A stretch of DNA of 64,000 nt from Gaetbulibacter saemankumensis DSM 17032. GTDB lineage: Bacteria > Bacteroidota > Bacteroidia > Flavobacteriales > Flavobacteriaceae. Position numbers and translations under genes: made by a program. This document shows positions 18,272 to 26,924 of this stretch, one piece after another. Under the pieces are notes generated by a model, which saw only the letters and a list, made by a program, of their open reading frames with translations, made no database searches and had not been told where the DNA came from. How positions within the stretch are numbered: position 1 is the stretch's first letter; each line of letters starts with the position of its first letter. The stretch lies in assembly GCF_000425645.1 (NCBI RefSeq), contig NZ_AUDV01000006.1, positions 310,001 through 374,000 of the forward strand, read 5' to 3'.

Positions 18272-18308
18272 CAAAAGGATCTAACTAAAACGTTTAGATC
18301 CTTTTCTT
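18272..18308. terminator. Bidirectional intrinsic terminator
   Basis: AAAAGGATCTAA / TTAGATCCTTTT stem between the convergent msrA and iron-sulfur protein genes, with A/T tracts on both sides. Confidence 0.8.
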
Positions 18309-18309
18309 T

Positions 18310-18729
18310 TTATCCAACAAAATCAATCTTCGAATGTGTACCATCACAATAAGGTTTGTCTCCCGATTTTCCACACCTGCAAAAAGCCGTTGTTCTATTT
18401 TTAATTTCGTGAGAACCGTCCTTTAAGTTAACTTTTAACAAACCATGCACCAATAATGGGCCGTTTTTTAAAACATCAATCTTTGTTTCTATTAAATCAG
18501 TTGTTTTATCCTTTGCACCATTAATATAAGAACTTAAAGCCCCGGAAGGACACTGTTTAACCTGATTAACTAAAGTCTCCGTTTCTGCCCCATCCATTTT
18601 AATCCAAGGCCTTAAAGAAGGTCTAAAAACATTGGGTAATCCCTTCACGCATATACCTGAATGGATGCATTTCTTAGCCTCCCAAACTATGGTAATTTCA
18701 CCATTAGAATATTCTTTTGTCTTACCCAT
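18310..18729 (-). CDS. Iron-sulfur protein: YjdI-type ferredoxin domain fused to a CDGSH domain
   Basis: From ATG 18729 the product is about 139 residues (an upstream TTG at 18738 is less likely). The N-terminal half matches the (4Fe-4S) mono-cluster YjdI/DUF1271 family with CIHSGIC and a later CPSGAL. The C-terminal half is a CDGSH 2Fe-2S domain with CRCGKSGDKPYCDGTH, whose Cys3-His ligands are intact. It is probably an electron carrier or redox sensor in the cytoplasm. It is divergent from the kynurenine operon, with about 100 bases between. Confidence 0.9.
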   Translation of the reverse strand: MGKTKEYSNGEITIVWEAKKCIHSGICVKGLPNVFRPSLRPWIKMDGAETETLVNQVKQCPSGALSSYINGAKDKTTDLIETKIDVLKNGPLLVHGLLKVNLKDGSHEIKNRTTAFCRCGKSGDKPYCDGTHSKIDFVG

Positions 18730-18801
18730 AACCACCAAATTTTACTAAATATACAAAATTATAAGGCTTCATTTTAGCAACGTTTCTTAATTAAGAATTC
18801 T

Positions 18802-18809
18802 TATTTTTG
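18802..18809 (+). promoter_or_regulatory. Candidate -7 promoter element of the kynurenine operon
   Basis: TATTTTTG matches TAnnTTTG and lies 25 bases before the preferred TTG start of kynU. It overlaps an upstream TTG at 18807, which could not be translated if transcription begins downstream of this element. Confidence 0.45.
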
Positions 18810-18833
18810 TTAACAACCTTAAATTTAATCAAC

Positions 18834-20105
18834 TTGCTCAACTATAATCAAGGTCTACAATTCGCATTAGAACAGGACAAAAGGGATGAACTAGCGACTT
18901 ATAGAAATCAGTTTCATATTCCAAAAAATCAAGATGGTCATGATCTTATTTACATGACTGGAAATTCCTTAGGCCTGCAACCAAAGAACACGAAAGCATA
19001 CGTTAACCAAGAACTTGATGACTGGGCAAAGTTAGGTGTTGAAGGGCACACACAAGCTAAAAACCCATGGTTACATTATCACGAATTTTTAACCAATAAC
19101 ATGGCAAAAATTGTCGGGGCTAAACCAGAGGAAGTTATTATTATGAACACCCTCACTGTAAACCTTCACTTAATGATGGTTTCATTTTACAAACCAACCA
19201 AACAACGCTATAAAATACTTATTGAAGCTGATGCTTTTCCTTCCGATAAATTTGCCGTAGAATCTCAATTAAGACATCATGGATTCAATGACAAAGAAGG
19301 ACTTATATTATGGCATTCAAGACCAAATGAAGAGCTATTACACTTCGATGATTTAAAAACCATTCTTAAAAATCAAGGACATGAAATTGCCTTAATACTA
19401 CTTGGAGGTGTTAATTATTATACCGGGCAGTATTTAAATTTAAAACGCATAACAAAACTCGGCCACCAATATCATTGCAAAGTAGGCTTTGATTGCGCCC
19501 ATGGCGCGGGAAACGTGGCATTAAACCTGCATGACTCTGGTGCTGATTTTGCCGTTTGGTGCTCTTATAAATATTTAAATTCAGGGCCCGGAAGTTTAGC
19601 TGGGTGCTTTGTTCATGAACGCCATGCACACAATAAAACTTTAAACCGATTTACTGGCTGGTGGAGCCATAATAAGGAATCACGATTTAATATGCGTGAT
19701 GCATTTGATTTATTACCAGGGGCAGAAGGTTGGCAATTAAGCAATCCGCCAATTTTATCTATGGCGGCTATTAGGGCTTCTTTAGACCTCTTCAGCGAAG
19801 TTGGCTTCGACAAACTATTAAATAAATCGAAAGCCCTCACTGGATATTTTGAATACCTTATAAATCAAATCAAAAATGATAATATAAAAATAATTACACC
19901 TAAAAATCCAGAAAAACGAGGTTGCCAACTATCAATTCAAGTAAAAAATGCCGATAAAACATTACACGATAAATTAACTAACTTAGGAGTGATTTCAGAT
20001 TGGCGAGAACCTGATGTGATTCGTTGTGCTCCCGTACCTCTTTATAATTCATTTGAAGATGTCTATCGTCTCGTTGAAAAATTAAAAAAAAGTCTCAGTG
20101 AATAA
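18834..20105 (+). CDS. kynU: Kynureninase
   Basis: Kynureninase cleaves kynurenine or 3-hydroxykynurenine to (3-hydroxy)anthranilate and alanine with PLP. The family signature is clear: YMTGNSLGLQPK near the N-terminus, FDCAHGAGN, and CSYKYLNSGPGS with the PLP Lys at about 246. No ATG precedes the conserved region; TTG at 18834 is the preferred start because the open frame's earlier TTG at 18807 lies in the promoter element. The end overlaps kmo by 8 bases. This is the first gene of the kynurenine operon. Confidence 0.93.
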   Translation: MLNYNQGLQFALEQDKRDELATYRNQFHIPKNQDGHDLIYMTGNSLGLQPKNTKAYVNQELDDWAKLGVEGHTQAKNPWLHYHEFLTNNMAKIVGAKPEEVIIMNTLTVNLHLMMVSFYKPTKQRYKILIEADAFPSDKFAVESQLRHHGFNDKEGLILWHSRPNEELLHFDDLKTILKNQGHEIALILLGGVNYYTGQYLNLKRITKLGHQYHCKVGFDCAHGAGNVALNLHDSGADFAVWCSYKYLNSGPGSLAGCFVHERHAHNKTLNRFTGWWSHNKESRFNMRDAFDLLPGAEGWQLSNPPILSMAAIRASLDLFSEVGFDKLLNKSKALTGYFEYLINQIKNDNIKIITPKNPEKRGCQLSIQVKNADKTLHDKLTNLGVISDWREPDVIRCAPVPLYNSFEDVYRLVEKLKKSLSE

Positions 20106-21519
20106 ACAACAAAACATAATTATTATAGGTGCTGGACTCTGCGGAAGTTTATTGGCGCTTCGTTTAGGACAAAGAGGCTATTTGGTAACAGTTTATGAAA
20201 AACGCCCAGACCTTCGAAAAGTTAATTTAGATGCCGGTAGATCAATAAATTTAGCTTTTTCTAATCGAGGCATAAAGGCCATGAAATTGGTTGGTATCGA
20301 TAAAAAAGTCGAAGCCCTTTGCATTCCTATGCATGGCAGAATGCTTCATGACATACAAGGCAACACCATGTTAGCTCCTTACAGTGGCAAAGACAATGAA
20401 TACATCAACTCTATTTCTCGTAGCCAGCTTAACGCATTATTATTAGACGAAGCCGAAAAACATTCGAATGTAACACTATATTTCAATAAAACATGTAAAT
20501 CTGTCAATTTTGAGAATACCACAGCCCAGTTCGAAGATTATAATTCAAAACACCTTTTTGTAGAAGATGCCGATGTTATTTTCGCTACCGATGGAGCTGG
20601 ATCAGTATTACGGAAAAACTATTTTCTTCGGAAAAAATTCTTGTTTAGCTTCTCCCAACAATATTTAACGCATGGCTATAAAGAACTTAGTATTTTACCT
20701 GATGATAAGGGTAATTTTAAAACCTTTAAAAACGCACTTCATATTTGGGGACGTGAATCTTTCATGCTCATTGCCTTACCAAATTTAGACGGAAGTTTTA
20801 CCGTTACTTTATTTTTAAGTTTCAATGAAGGCACATACAATTTTAACAATTTAACAAGCGAAGACCGGGTTACTGAATTCTTCAGTATTTATTTTAAAGA
20901 CGCTTTAGAGCTTATGCCTAATGTAACAAAAGATTTCTTTAAAAACCCGACCTCACCATTGGGCACGGTTAAATGTTCTCCTTGGCATTACAGAGGCAAC
21001 ACCTTATTAATGGGAGATGCCGCTCATGCCATTGTTCCGTTTTATGGCCAAGGCATGAATGCTTCGTTTGAAGATGTTGTAGAATTTGATAAGGTTCTAG
21101 AAACCCACCCTAATCCTAATTCTAAAAGCGATTGGGAAACTATTTTCAAAACCTATGAATCCACTCGAAAACAAGATACCGATGCTATTGCCGATTTAGC
21201 AATTGACAATTTTCACGAAATGAAAGACCATGTAAATCATGCCATATTTAGAGAAAAACGCCAAATAGAATTAGCTTTGGAAAAAGAATTCCCAAGGGAC
21301 TATGCTTCTAAATATAGATTAGTTACCTTCAAAGAAGAAATCGGTTATCGAGAAGCCATGCTAAGGGGCCGTGCACAAGATAAAGCGATTTTAAAATTAA
21401 TTTCAGATAAAGAAATTACTTCGAGTGATGATTTAAATGTTATTTTAGAAAAAATAAAAAAAGAAACCAATGCCATTCTTGAAGATGATAGAATTGCAGC
21501 ATTAAATCAAGTAATATGA
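20098..21519 (+). CDS. kmo: Kynurenine 3-monooxygenase
   Basis: KMO hydroxylates kynurenine at C3 with NADPH, O2 and FAD. The 473-residue protein opens with the FAD Rossmann motif [17 protein letters not shown], contains the group A flavoprotein motif [16 protein letters not shown], and ends without the mitochondrial membrane tail of eukaryotic KMO. The GTG start overlaps the end of kynU by 8 bases and its TGA overlaps the ATG of the next gene (ATGA), so translation is coupled. Together with kynU it makes 3-hydroxyanthranilate. Confidence 0.94.
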   Translation: MNKQQNIIIIGAGLCGSLLALRLGQRGYLVTVYEKRPDLRKVNLDAGRSINLAFSNRGIKAMKLVGIDKKVEALCIPMHGRMLHDIQGNTMLAPYSGKDNEYINSISRSQLNALLLDEAEKHSNVTLYFNKTCKSVNFENTTAQFEDYNSKHLFVEDADVIFATDGAGSVLRKNYFLRKKFLFSFSQQYLTHGYKELSILPDDKGNFKTFKNALHIWGRESFMLIALPNLDGSFTVTLFLSFNEGTYNFNNLTSEDRVTEFFSIYFKDALELMPNVTKDFFKNPTSPLGTVKCSPWHYRGNTLLMGDAAHAIVPFYGQGMNASFEDVVEFDKVLETHPNPNSKSDWETIFKTYESTRKQDTDAIADLAIDNFHEMKDHVNHAIFREKRQIELALEKEFPRDYASKYRLVTFKEEIGYREAMLRGRAQDKAILKLISDKEITSSDDLNVILEKIKKETNAILEDDRIAALNQVI

Positions 21520-21917
21520 ACGAAATTGTAACCCCTAGAGGTGCTTATCCCCACACCAAACGCGTAGGCGATTTTATTTTCGTTTCCGGCACAAGTTCAA
21601 GACGACCTGACAATAGCATTGCCGGAGTGGAAATTATTGACAACATGGGCACTAAAAAATTAAATATTGAAGTTCAGACGCGCGAGGTACTAAAAAATAT
21701 TGAAAAAAATCTAGCTAAAGAGAACGCTACGCTTAACGATATTGTAGATGTAACAACCTTTTTGGTAAGCATGAACGATTTTGCAGGTTACAACAAAGCA
21801 TATGGCGAGTTTTTCAATAAAGAAACTGGGCCTACAAGAACTACCATTGCCGTTCATCAATTACCACATCCCGATTTATTGGTAGAAATAAAAGTAACAG
21901 CATATAAAAAATCATAA
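21516..21917 (+). CDS. RidA-family protein, probable 2-aminomuconate deaminase
   Basis: The 133-residue protein belongs to the YjgF/YER057c/UK114 (RidA) fold, with the C-terminal [21 protein letters not shown] motif including the conserved arginine. Inside a kynurenine operon next to an aminomuconate-semialdehyde dehydrogenase, the best fit is 2-aminomuconate deaminase, which releases ammonia to give 4-oxalocrotonate; this rests on context and subfamily resemblance. Its ATG overlaps the kmo stop by 4 bases, and its stop overlaps the following ATG by one base. Confidence 0.85.
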   Translation: MNEIVTPRGAYPHTKRVGDFIFVSGTSSRRPDNSIAGVEIIDNMGTKKLNIEVQTREVLKNIEKNLAKENATLNDIVDVTTFLVSMNDFAGYNKAYGEFFNKETGPTRTTIAVHQLPHPDLLVEIKVTAYKKS

Positions 21918-23359
21918 TGCTTAAAATTAAAAACTACATAAATGGAGAACTTTTAAAACCACGATCGAAGGTCTGGCTAGACAACTTCTGCCCTGCTAAT
22001 GGTGAAGTTTATGGCCAAACCCCCAATTCATCACAAGAAGACGTTGACAATGCTTATATAGCAGCCCAATCGGCATTTCCAAGCTGGTCTCAAACCCCGC
22101 TAGAAGAACGTTGTCGCACACTCTTAAAAATTGCAGACCTGATTGAAAACAATATCGATACCTTAGCTGAAGCAGAAAGTATCGATAATGGCAAACCGAT
22201 CACCTTAGCCAAATCAGTTGATATTCCTCGAGCAGCCAGTAACTTTCGCTTTTTTGCTCATGCTATTACACAGTTTTCCAGTGAAAGCCATGAAACCGTT
22301 GGTCAGGAAGCCATAAATTACACGCTACGTCGTCCTATAGGTGTTGTGGGCTGTATTTCACCATGGAATCTTCCATTATATCTGTTTACCTGGAAAATAG
22401 CTCCCGCACTGGCTGCTGGAAATTGCGTGGTAGCGAAACCTAGTGAAGTAACACCTGTAACTGCCTTTTTATTAAGTAAAATTTGTATTGAAGCCGGTTT
22501 ACCTAAAGGGGTATTAAATATCGTTCACGGATTAGGAAACACTACCGGACAGGCCATTATTGAGCACCCCGAAATAAAAGCCATTTCATTTACCGGAGGA
22601 ACTAAAACCGGCGCACATATTGCAAAAACAGCGGCCCCCATGTTTAAAAAACTATCATTAGAGCTAGGAGGAAAAAACCCAAATATCATTTTTGCCGATT
22701 GTGATTACAGTGACATGCTAAATACTACTATACGCTCATCATTTACTAATCAAGGTCAGATATGCTTATGCGGTAGTCGTATTTTTGTTGAAGATTCCAT
22801 CTATGAAAAATTTAAATCAGATTTTATACAAAAAGTAAAACTATTAAGAGTAGACCATCCTTCAAAAGACCTTACAGATATTGGTGCTATCGTGTCTAAG
22901 TCTCACTTAGAAAAAGTATTAAAATATATAAATAATGCCGAAAATGAAGGTGGGAAAATATTATTTGGAGGCCAACAGATTTGTGTTGAAGGTTTCGAAA
23001 ATGGATATTATATGGAACCTACAATCATAGAAGTTGAAACAAATAACTGTCAAATAAATCAAGAAGAAGTCTTTGGCCCCGTAGTCACCTTAATGCCCTT
23101 TAAAACGGAAGATGAAGTATTACAAATGGCTAATGGGGTAAAATATGGTTTATCGGCAACCATCTGGACCAATAACTTACAACGTGGCATTCGACTAAGT
23201 AATCAAATTCAGGCAGGCATTGTATGGGTAAATACGTGGATGTTACGCGATTTACGTACTCCGTTTGGTGGTGTTAAAGCTTCAGGTATAGGACGTGAAG
23301 GCGGATTTGAAGCCCTTCGCTTTTTTACAGAAGCCAAAAATGTTTGTATTAAATATTAA
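21917..23359 (+). CDS. Aldehyde dehydrogenase, probable 2-aminomuconic 6-semialdehyde dehydrogenase
   Basis: The 480-residue NAD(P)-dependent aldehyde dehydrogenase has Asn151 (SPWNLPL), Glu249 (LELGGKNPN) and catalytic Cys283 (NQGQIC) in place. It most resembles the hydroxymuconic/aminomuconic semialdehyde dehydrogenase group, and the operon context supports oxidation of 2-aminomuconate 6-semialdehyde to 2-aminomuconate. The substrate is inferred from context. It overlaps the RidA gene by one base, and the SDR gene begins 5 bases after it. Confidence 0.9.
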   Translation: MLKIKNYINGELLKPRSKVWLDNFCPANGEVYGQTPNSSQEDVDNAYIAAQSAFPSWSQTPLEERCRTLLKIADLIENNIDTLAEAESIDNGKPITLAKSVDIPRAASNFRFFAHAITQFSSESHETVGQEAINYTLRRPIGVVGCISPWNLPLYLFTWKIAPALAAGNCVVAKPSEVTPVTAFLLSKICIEAGLPKGVLNIVHGLGNTTGQAIIEHPEIKAISFTGGTKTGAHIAKTAAPMFKKLSLELGGKNPNIIFADCDYSDMLNTTIRSSFTNQGQICLCGSRIFVEDSIYEKFKSDFIQKVKLLRVDHPSKDLTDIGAIVSKSHLEKVLKYINNAENEGGKILFGGQQICVEGFENGYYMEPTIIEVETNNCQINQEEVFGPVVTLMPFKTEDEVLQMANGVKYGLSATIWTNNLQRGIRLSNQIQAGIVWVNTWMLRDLRTPFGGVKASGIGREGGFEALRFFTEAKNVCIKY

Positions 23360-23364
23360 AAGAA

Positions 23365-24147
23365 ATGAAATTAAATCTTGAAAATAAATATGCCTTGGTG
23401 TGCGGAAGCACCGCAGGTATTGGTAAGGCTACGGCTATTGCATTAGCCGAAGAAGGTGTAAAAGTAACTTTAGTTGCTAGAAACAGAGAAAAACTGAAAG
23501 CTGTAATTCAGGAATTACCAGATAGTGAGCATCATGATTTTATTGTTGCCGATTTTTCAAATCCCAGAGAACTCCAAGAACAAGTCATTAAATATGTAGA
23601 GAACCACCATGGATTTCATATTCTCGTTAATAACACTGGAGGACCCCGGAGCGGACAAATTCTACATGCCAGTTTAGACGAATTTGATAGCGCCTTCACA
23701 CAACATGTTAAATGCAACCATGTACTGGCTCAAGCAACAGTACCTTTTATGAAAGATAGCGGATTTGGACGGATAATCAACATTATTTCAACTTCAGTTA
23801 AAGAGCCTATACCCGGTTTAGGCGTTAGCAATACCATTAGAGGTGCTGTCGGGAACTGGAGCAAAACATTATCTGTAGAATTAGGAGCTTTTGGAATTAC
23901 TGTTAACAATATATTACCTGGATTTACTGAAACGGAACGCCTCAATGAAATTATAAAAATTAAAGCAACTAACGAAGAGCGGACCATAGAAGAAATGACC
24001 GAAATCATGAAAGCTTACTCACCGGCTAAACGATTTGCTAAACCTGAAGAAACAGCTAATGCCGTTATATTCTTAGCTAGTGAAGCTGCAAGTTATATTA
24101 ATGGAATTAATATGCCCATTGATGGTGGACGAACAAAATCTTTGTAA
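23365..24147 (+). CDS. SDR-family protein lacking the catalytic Tyr-Lys pair
   Basis: The 260-residue protein has the short-chain dehydrogenase fold: a glycine-rich cofactor motif GSTAGIGKA near residue 14, the NNTGG segment at 89-93, and a conserved serine region ISTS at 141-144. The usual YxxxK pair is replaced: alignment of PGLGVSNTIRGAV to the standard motif puts Ser at the Tyr position (155) and Arg at the Lys position (159). A subfamily of SDRs with this change exists. Its step in the kynurenine operon is unknown; it is not a textbook enzyme of the route. Confidence 0.85.
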   Translation: MKLNLENKYALVCGSTAGIGKATAIALAEEGVKVTLVARNREKLKAVIQELPDSEHHDFIVADFSNPRELQEQVIKYVENHHGFHILVNNTGGPRSGQILHASLDEFDSAFTQHVKCNHVLAQATVPFMKDSGFGRIINIISTSVKEPIPGLGVSNTIRGAVGNWSKTLSVELGAFGITVNNILPGFTETERLNEIIKIKATNEERTIEEMTEIMKAYSPAKRFAKPEETANAVIFLASEAASYINGINMPIDGGRTKSL

Positions 24148-24213
24148 CTTTATAAAACTAATTAAACACGAATCTCTGCCAATAATTATGGTAATACTAA
24201 AACAGATATACTC

Positions 24214-24738
24214 ATGAGCAAGCTCGTTTCTCCCTTAAACTTTAAAGCCTGGATTGAAGAACATCGTCATTTATTAAAACCACCTGTTGGCAACAAAGTG
24301 GTTTGGAAAGATGGTGACTTTATTGTTATGGTTGTAGGCGGACCTAATAACCGTAAAGACTATCACTATAACGAAACCCCTGAATTTTTCTATCAGGTTG
24401 AAGGAAATATGATTTTAAAAATCATGGATGGAGATACACCAAAAGATGTTCATATTAATGAAGGAGATATTTACTTATTACCCCCAAAAGTACCACACTC
24501 CCCCCAGCGCATTGCAAATACTGTAGGCTTAGTAATAGAATATCCACGCTCCAAGGATATGGAAGATGCCCTGCAATGGTATTGTGAAAATTGTAACCAT
24601 CAGCTTTACACCGAAAGTTTCAAACTTAAAGATATTGAAACCGATATGCCTAAAATATTCGATAAGTTCTACAGCAGTGAAGCCCAACGTACATGCGATA
24701 AATGTGGAACCATTATGGAACCTCCTAAAAAAGGATAA
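24214..24738 (+). CDS. nbaC: 3-hydroxyanthranilate 3,4-dioxygenase
   Basis: This cupin dioxygenase opens the ring of 3-hydroxyanthranilate to 2-amino-3-carboxymuconate 6-semialdehyde. In 174 residues it carries the Fe(II) ligands His51, Glu57 and His95, and the second rubredoxin-like iron site Cys124/Cys127 and Cys161/Cys164, the arrangement of the bacterial enzyme from Cupriavidus. A 66-base gap separates it from the SDR gene, the only sizeable spacer in the operon. The ACMS decarboxylase gene follows after 8 bases, matching consecutive pathway steps. Confidence 0.95.
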   Translation: MSKLVSPLNFKAWIEEHRHLLKPPVGNKVVWKDGDFIVMVVGGPNNRKDYHYNETPEFFYQVEGNMILKIMDGDTPKDVHINEGDIYLLPPKVPHSPQRIANTVGLVIEYPRSKDMEDALQWYCENCNHQLYTESFKLKDIETDMPKIFDKFYSSEAQRTCDKCGTIMEPPKKG

Positions 24739-24746
24739 TTCAATTT

Positions 24747-25829
24747 ATGTCAAAAAAACTGCGCATTAACGGACACTCGCACCTGTTACCTTATCCAGAA
24801 GAAATCCCTGATTTCATGCACGAAAAAGGTATTTTTTGGGTAGACAAAGATCGAAAATATATGCTTCAAAAAGACTGGCGTCGACCAGTTACGGATTCTA
24901 GTTTTTTTCTACATGAAAAATTAGAATGGATGGAGCGTAATAAAATAGACCATGCCGTGGTATTGAATTTATCTCAACTATACGGAAATGGACTTCGGGT
25001 TGAAGAAATGAAACAAGCTCTAAGATTCCAAAACGACTTTAATGCCCGAATTCAGCATGAAAACCCAAGTAAATTTACTTGTGGATTTGTGGTTCATCCC
25101 GGTTTTTTAAGAAGTGCCTGTTGGGAAATTGAACGCTGTGTAGAAGGACTTGGTCTACAACTACTATGCCTCCCAACCCATTACATGGACACGATTGGTA
25201 CTTGGCGTTGCATTTTTGATGAAGAAAATGAACCTATTTTCGAACTGGCCAATAAATATAATTTAGCCATCGAAATTCATCCATACGACGGTGAAAAGTT
25301 TATTAAATTAGAAAACACATCTTGGCGATTCCATCTTATCTGGATGCTCGCCCAATGTGCTGATGCTTATCATTTTCTAACCTTAAATGGCTATCAGGAA
25401 AAATATCCTAAAATGCGCACCTGCTTTGCCCACGGAGGACAATTGGCACAGATTAACTTAGGTCGCCGAATTCAAGGATTTGATGGACGCCCCGACTTAT
25501 TTGAAGGTAAACATCACCCCAGAAAGGCTGTTGGCCATAAAAATATTTTCTTCGACACGCTGGTTCATGACACTGGTAGCTTAGAGTTACTCATTAAAAA
25601 TCAAGGGTCTAACCAAGTACTTATGGGACTAGACGACCCCTATCCTCTTGGTGAAATGGAGAGCACAAAACAATCGTCTTATCCGGGAAAAATATTAGAT
25701 TTGGCGATGGAACGTAAAATCATTAATCAGCAGGAATACGATGCTATTTGGCAGGATAATGTAATACAATGGCTTTACGGTGATGATGAAGCAGGAAAAC
25801 AAACCTTAATAAATCGAATTTTATCCTAA
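24747..25829 (+). CDS. nbaD: 2-amino-3-carboxymuconate 6-semialdehyde decarboxylase
   Basis: This amidohydrolase-superfamily, zinc-dependent decarboxylase turns ACMS into 2-aminomuconate 6-semialdehyde, diverting it from quinolinate and NAD synthesis. The 360-residue protein has the N-terminal metal motif HSH (His10, His12), EIHPYDG, CFAHGG and the C-terminal Asp in MGLDDPYPLGE, all expected in the ACMSD family. It sits directly after its substrate-producing dioxygenase and overlaps the methyltransferase gene by one base. Confidence 0.93.
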   Translation: MSKKLRINGHSHLLPYPEEIPDFMHEKGIFWVDKDRKYMLQKDWRRPVTDSSFFLHEKLEWMERNKIDHAVVLNLSQLYGNGLRVEEMKQALRFQNDFNARIQHENPSKFTCGFVVHPGFLRSACWEIERCVEGLGLQLLCLPTHYMDTIGTWRCIFDEENEPIFELANKYNLAIEIHPYDGEKFIKLENTSWRFHLIWMLAQCADAYHFLTLNGYQEKYPKMRTCFAHGGQLAQINLGRRIQGFDGRPDLFEGKHHPRKAVGHKNIFFDTLVHDTGSLELLIKNQGSNQVLMGLDDPYPLGEMESTKQSSYPGKILDLAMERKIINQQEYDAIWQDNVIQWLYGDDEAGKQTLINRILS

Positions 25830-26470
25830 TGTACTTTCTACCAGAAGAATTAGATAATTATGTTGTAGCCCATTCCGAAGATGAACCAGAATTGCTACGA
25901 CAGCTTACCCGTGAAACCTACCAAAAAATATTACAACCCATTATGCTTAGTGGTCCGTATCAAGGTCGGGTACTAAGTATGATTTCTAAGCTTACTCGCC
26001 CAAAAAACATTTTGGAATTAGGAACCTTTACGGGTTATGCGACACTGTGTTTAGCTGAAGGTGTTCAAAAAGATGGTGAAGTACACACAATTGATGTAAA
26101 TGAAGAATTACTCGATTTTCAACGCAAATATTTTGATAAATCGGAGTACGGACATCAAATATTTCAGCATTTAGGGGCTGCGACCGATATTATTCCTACA
26201 CTTAATAAAACTTTCGATTTGGTGTTTATTGATGCCGACAAACCAAATTATGTGAATTACTTTCACTTGATTATTGACAAATTAAATCCGGGAGGCATCA
26301 TCATTTCAGACAATGTATTATGGCACGGCAAAGTGGTAGAACCATTAGACCCAAAAGATGTATCGACTAAGATTGTATTAGAATACAATACGCTTTTAAA
26401 GAAAGACCCAAGAATAGAAACGGTTCTTTTGCCTATTAGAGATGGGTTAACAATAAGTAGAAAACGCTAA
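25829..26470 (+). CDS. Class I SAM-dependent O-methyltransferase (caffeoyl-CoA/catechol OMT-like)
   Basis: The 213-residue protein belongs to the methyltransferase 3 (caffeoyl-CoA OMT/COMT) family: LELGTFTGYATLCLA as SAM motif I, FIDADKPNY holding the metal and SAM acidic residues, and SDNVLWHGKV. Such enzymes methylate vicinal diols or aminophenols using a divalent metal. It overlaps the ACMS decarboxylase gene by one base, so it is probably the last gene of the kynurenine operon, although O-methylation is not part of the known degradation route. The substrate is unknown. Confidence 0.88.
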   Translation: MYFLPEELDNYVVAHSEDEPELLRQLTRETYQKILQPIMLSGPYQGRVLSMISKLTRPKNILELGTFTGYATLCLAEGVQKDGEVHTIDVNEELLDFQRKYFDKSEYGHQIFQHLGAATDIIPTLNKTFDLVFIDADKPNYVNYFHLIIDKLNPGGIIISDNVLWHGKVVEPLDPKDVSTKIVLEYNTLLKKDPRIETVLLPIRDGLTISRKR

Positions 26471-26514
26471 TCTATGTAAGGACTCAAGGACAACCTACAT
26501 CCTTAAGTATAAAC

Positions 26515-26802
26515 TTATAATTTACGTTTTACCGAACCGGTAAAATCTTCAATATCGTCTTTTACACTGTCTATTTCCTTTTTTACATCGGAAACAATAC
26601 TGGTATCGATATTGTTTTTATCGGCTGTCTTGGTAATTTCGTGTTTAATATCGTTGGTAGCATCCTTAAGTGTACGCATGCCTTTACCTAATCCACGAGC
26701 TATTTCCGGAAGTTTATCAGCACCAAAAACCATGATGACAATAAATAGTACAAAGACTATTTCTGCCCCACTGATAGATAATATAGTATTAAGTATTTTC
26801 AC
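26515..26802 (-). CDS. tatA: Sec-independent protein translocase TatA/E subunit
   Basis: The 95-residue protein has an N-terminal transmembrane helix (about 9-27), the hinge FGADKLPEIARGLGKG and an amphipathic helix followed by a charged tail, the TatA/B layout. TatA forms the protein-conducting part of the twin-arginine translocase in the inner membrane. No other tat gene is in the window, as is common in flavobacteria. TatA is more likely than TatB from the short length. Confidence 0.92.
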   Translation of the reverse strand: MKILNTILSISGAEIVFVLFIVIMVFGADKLPEIARGLGKGMRTLKDATNDIKHEITKTADKNNIDTSIVSDVKKEIDSVKDDIEDFTGSVKRKL

Positions 26803-26867
26803 AATACAAATATAGTGAGTTGTTTTAACTCCTTAAAATAATTATACTTATTTACCGCTAAGTTTCA

Positions 26868-26900
26868 AAAAAAAAAAAACCGACTTCTAAAAGTCGGTTT
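26868..26900 (-). terminator. Intrinsic terminator of the M1 peptidase gene
   Basis: AACCGACTT / AAGTCGGTT stem-loop; on the minus strand it is followed by a run of T (12 A on the plus strand), the classic form. Confidence 0.85.
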
Positions 26901-26924
26901 TCTATAGTATAGTTATAATAGCGA

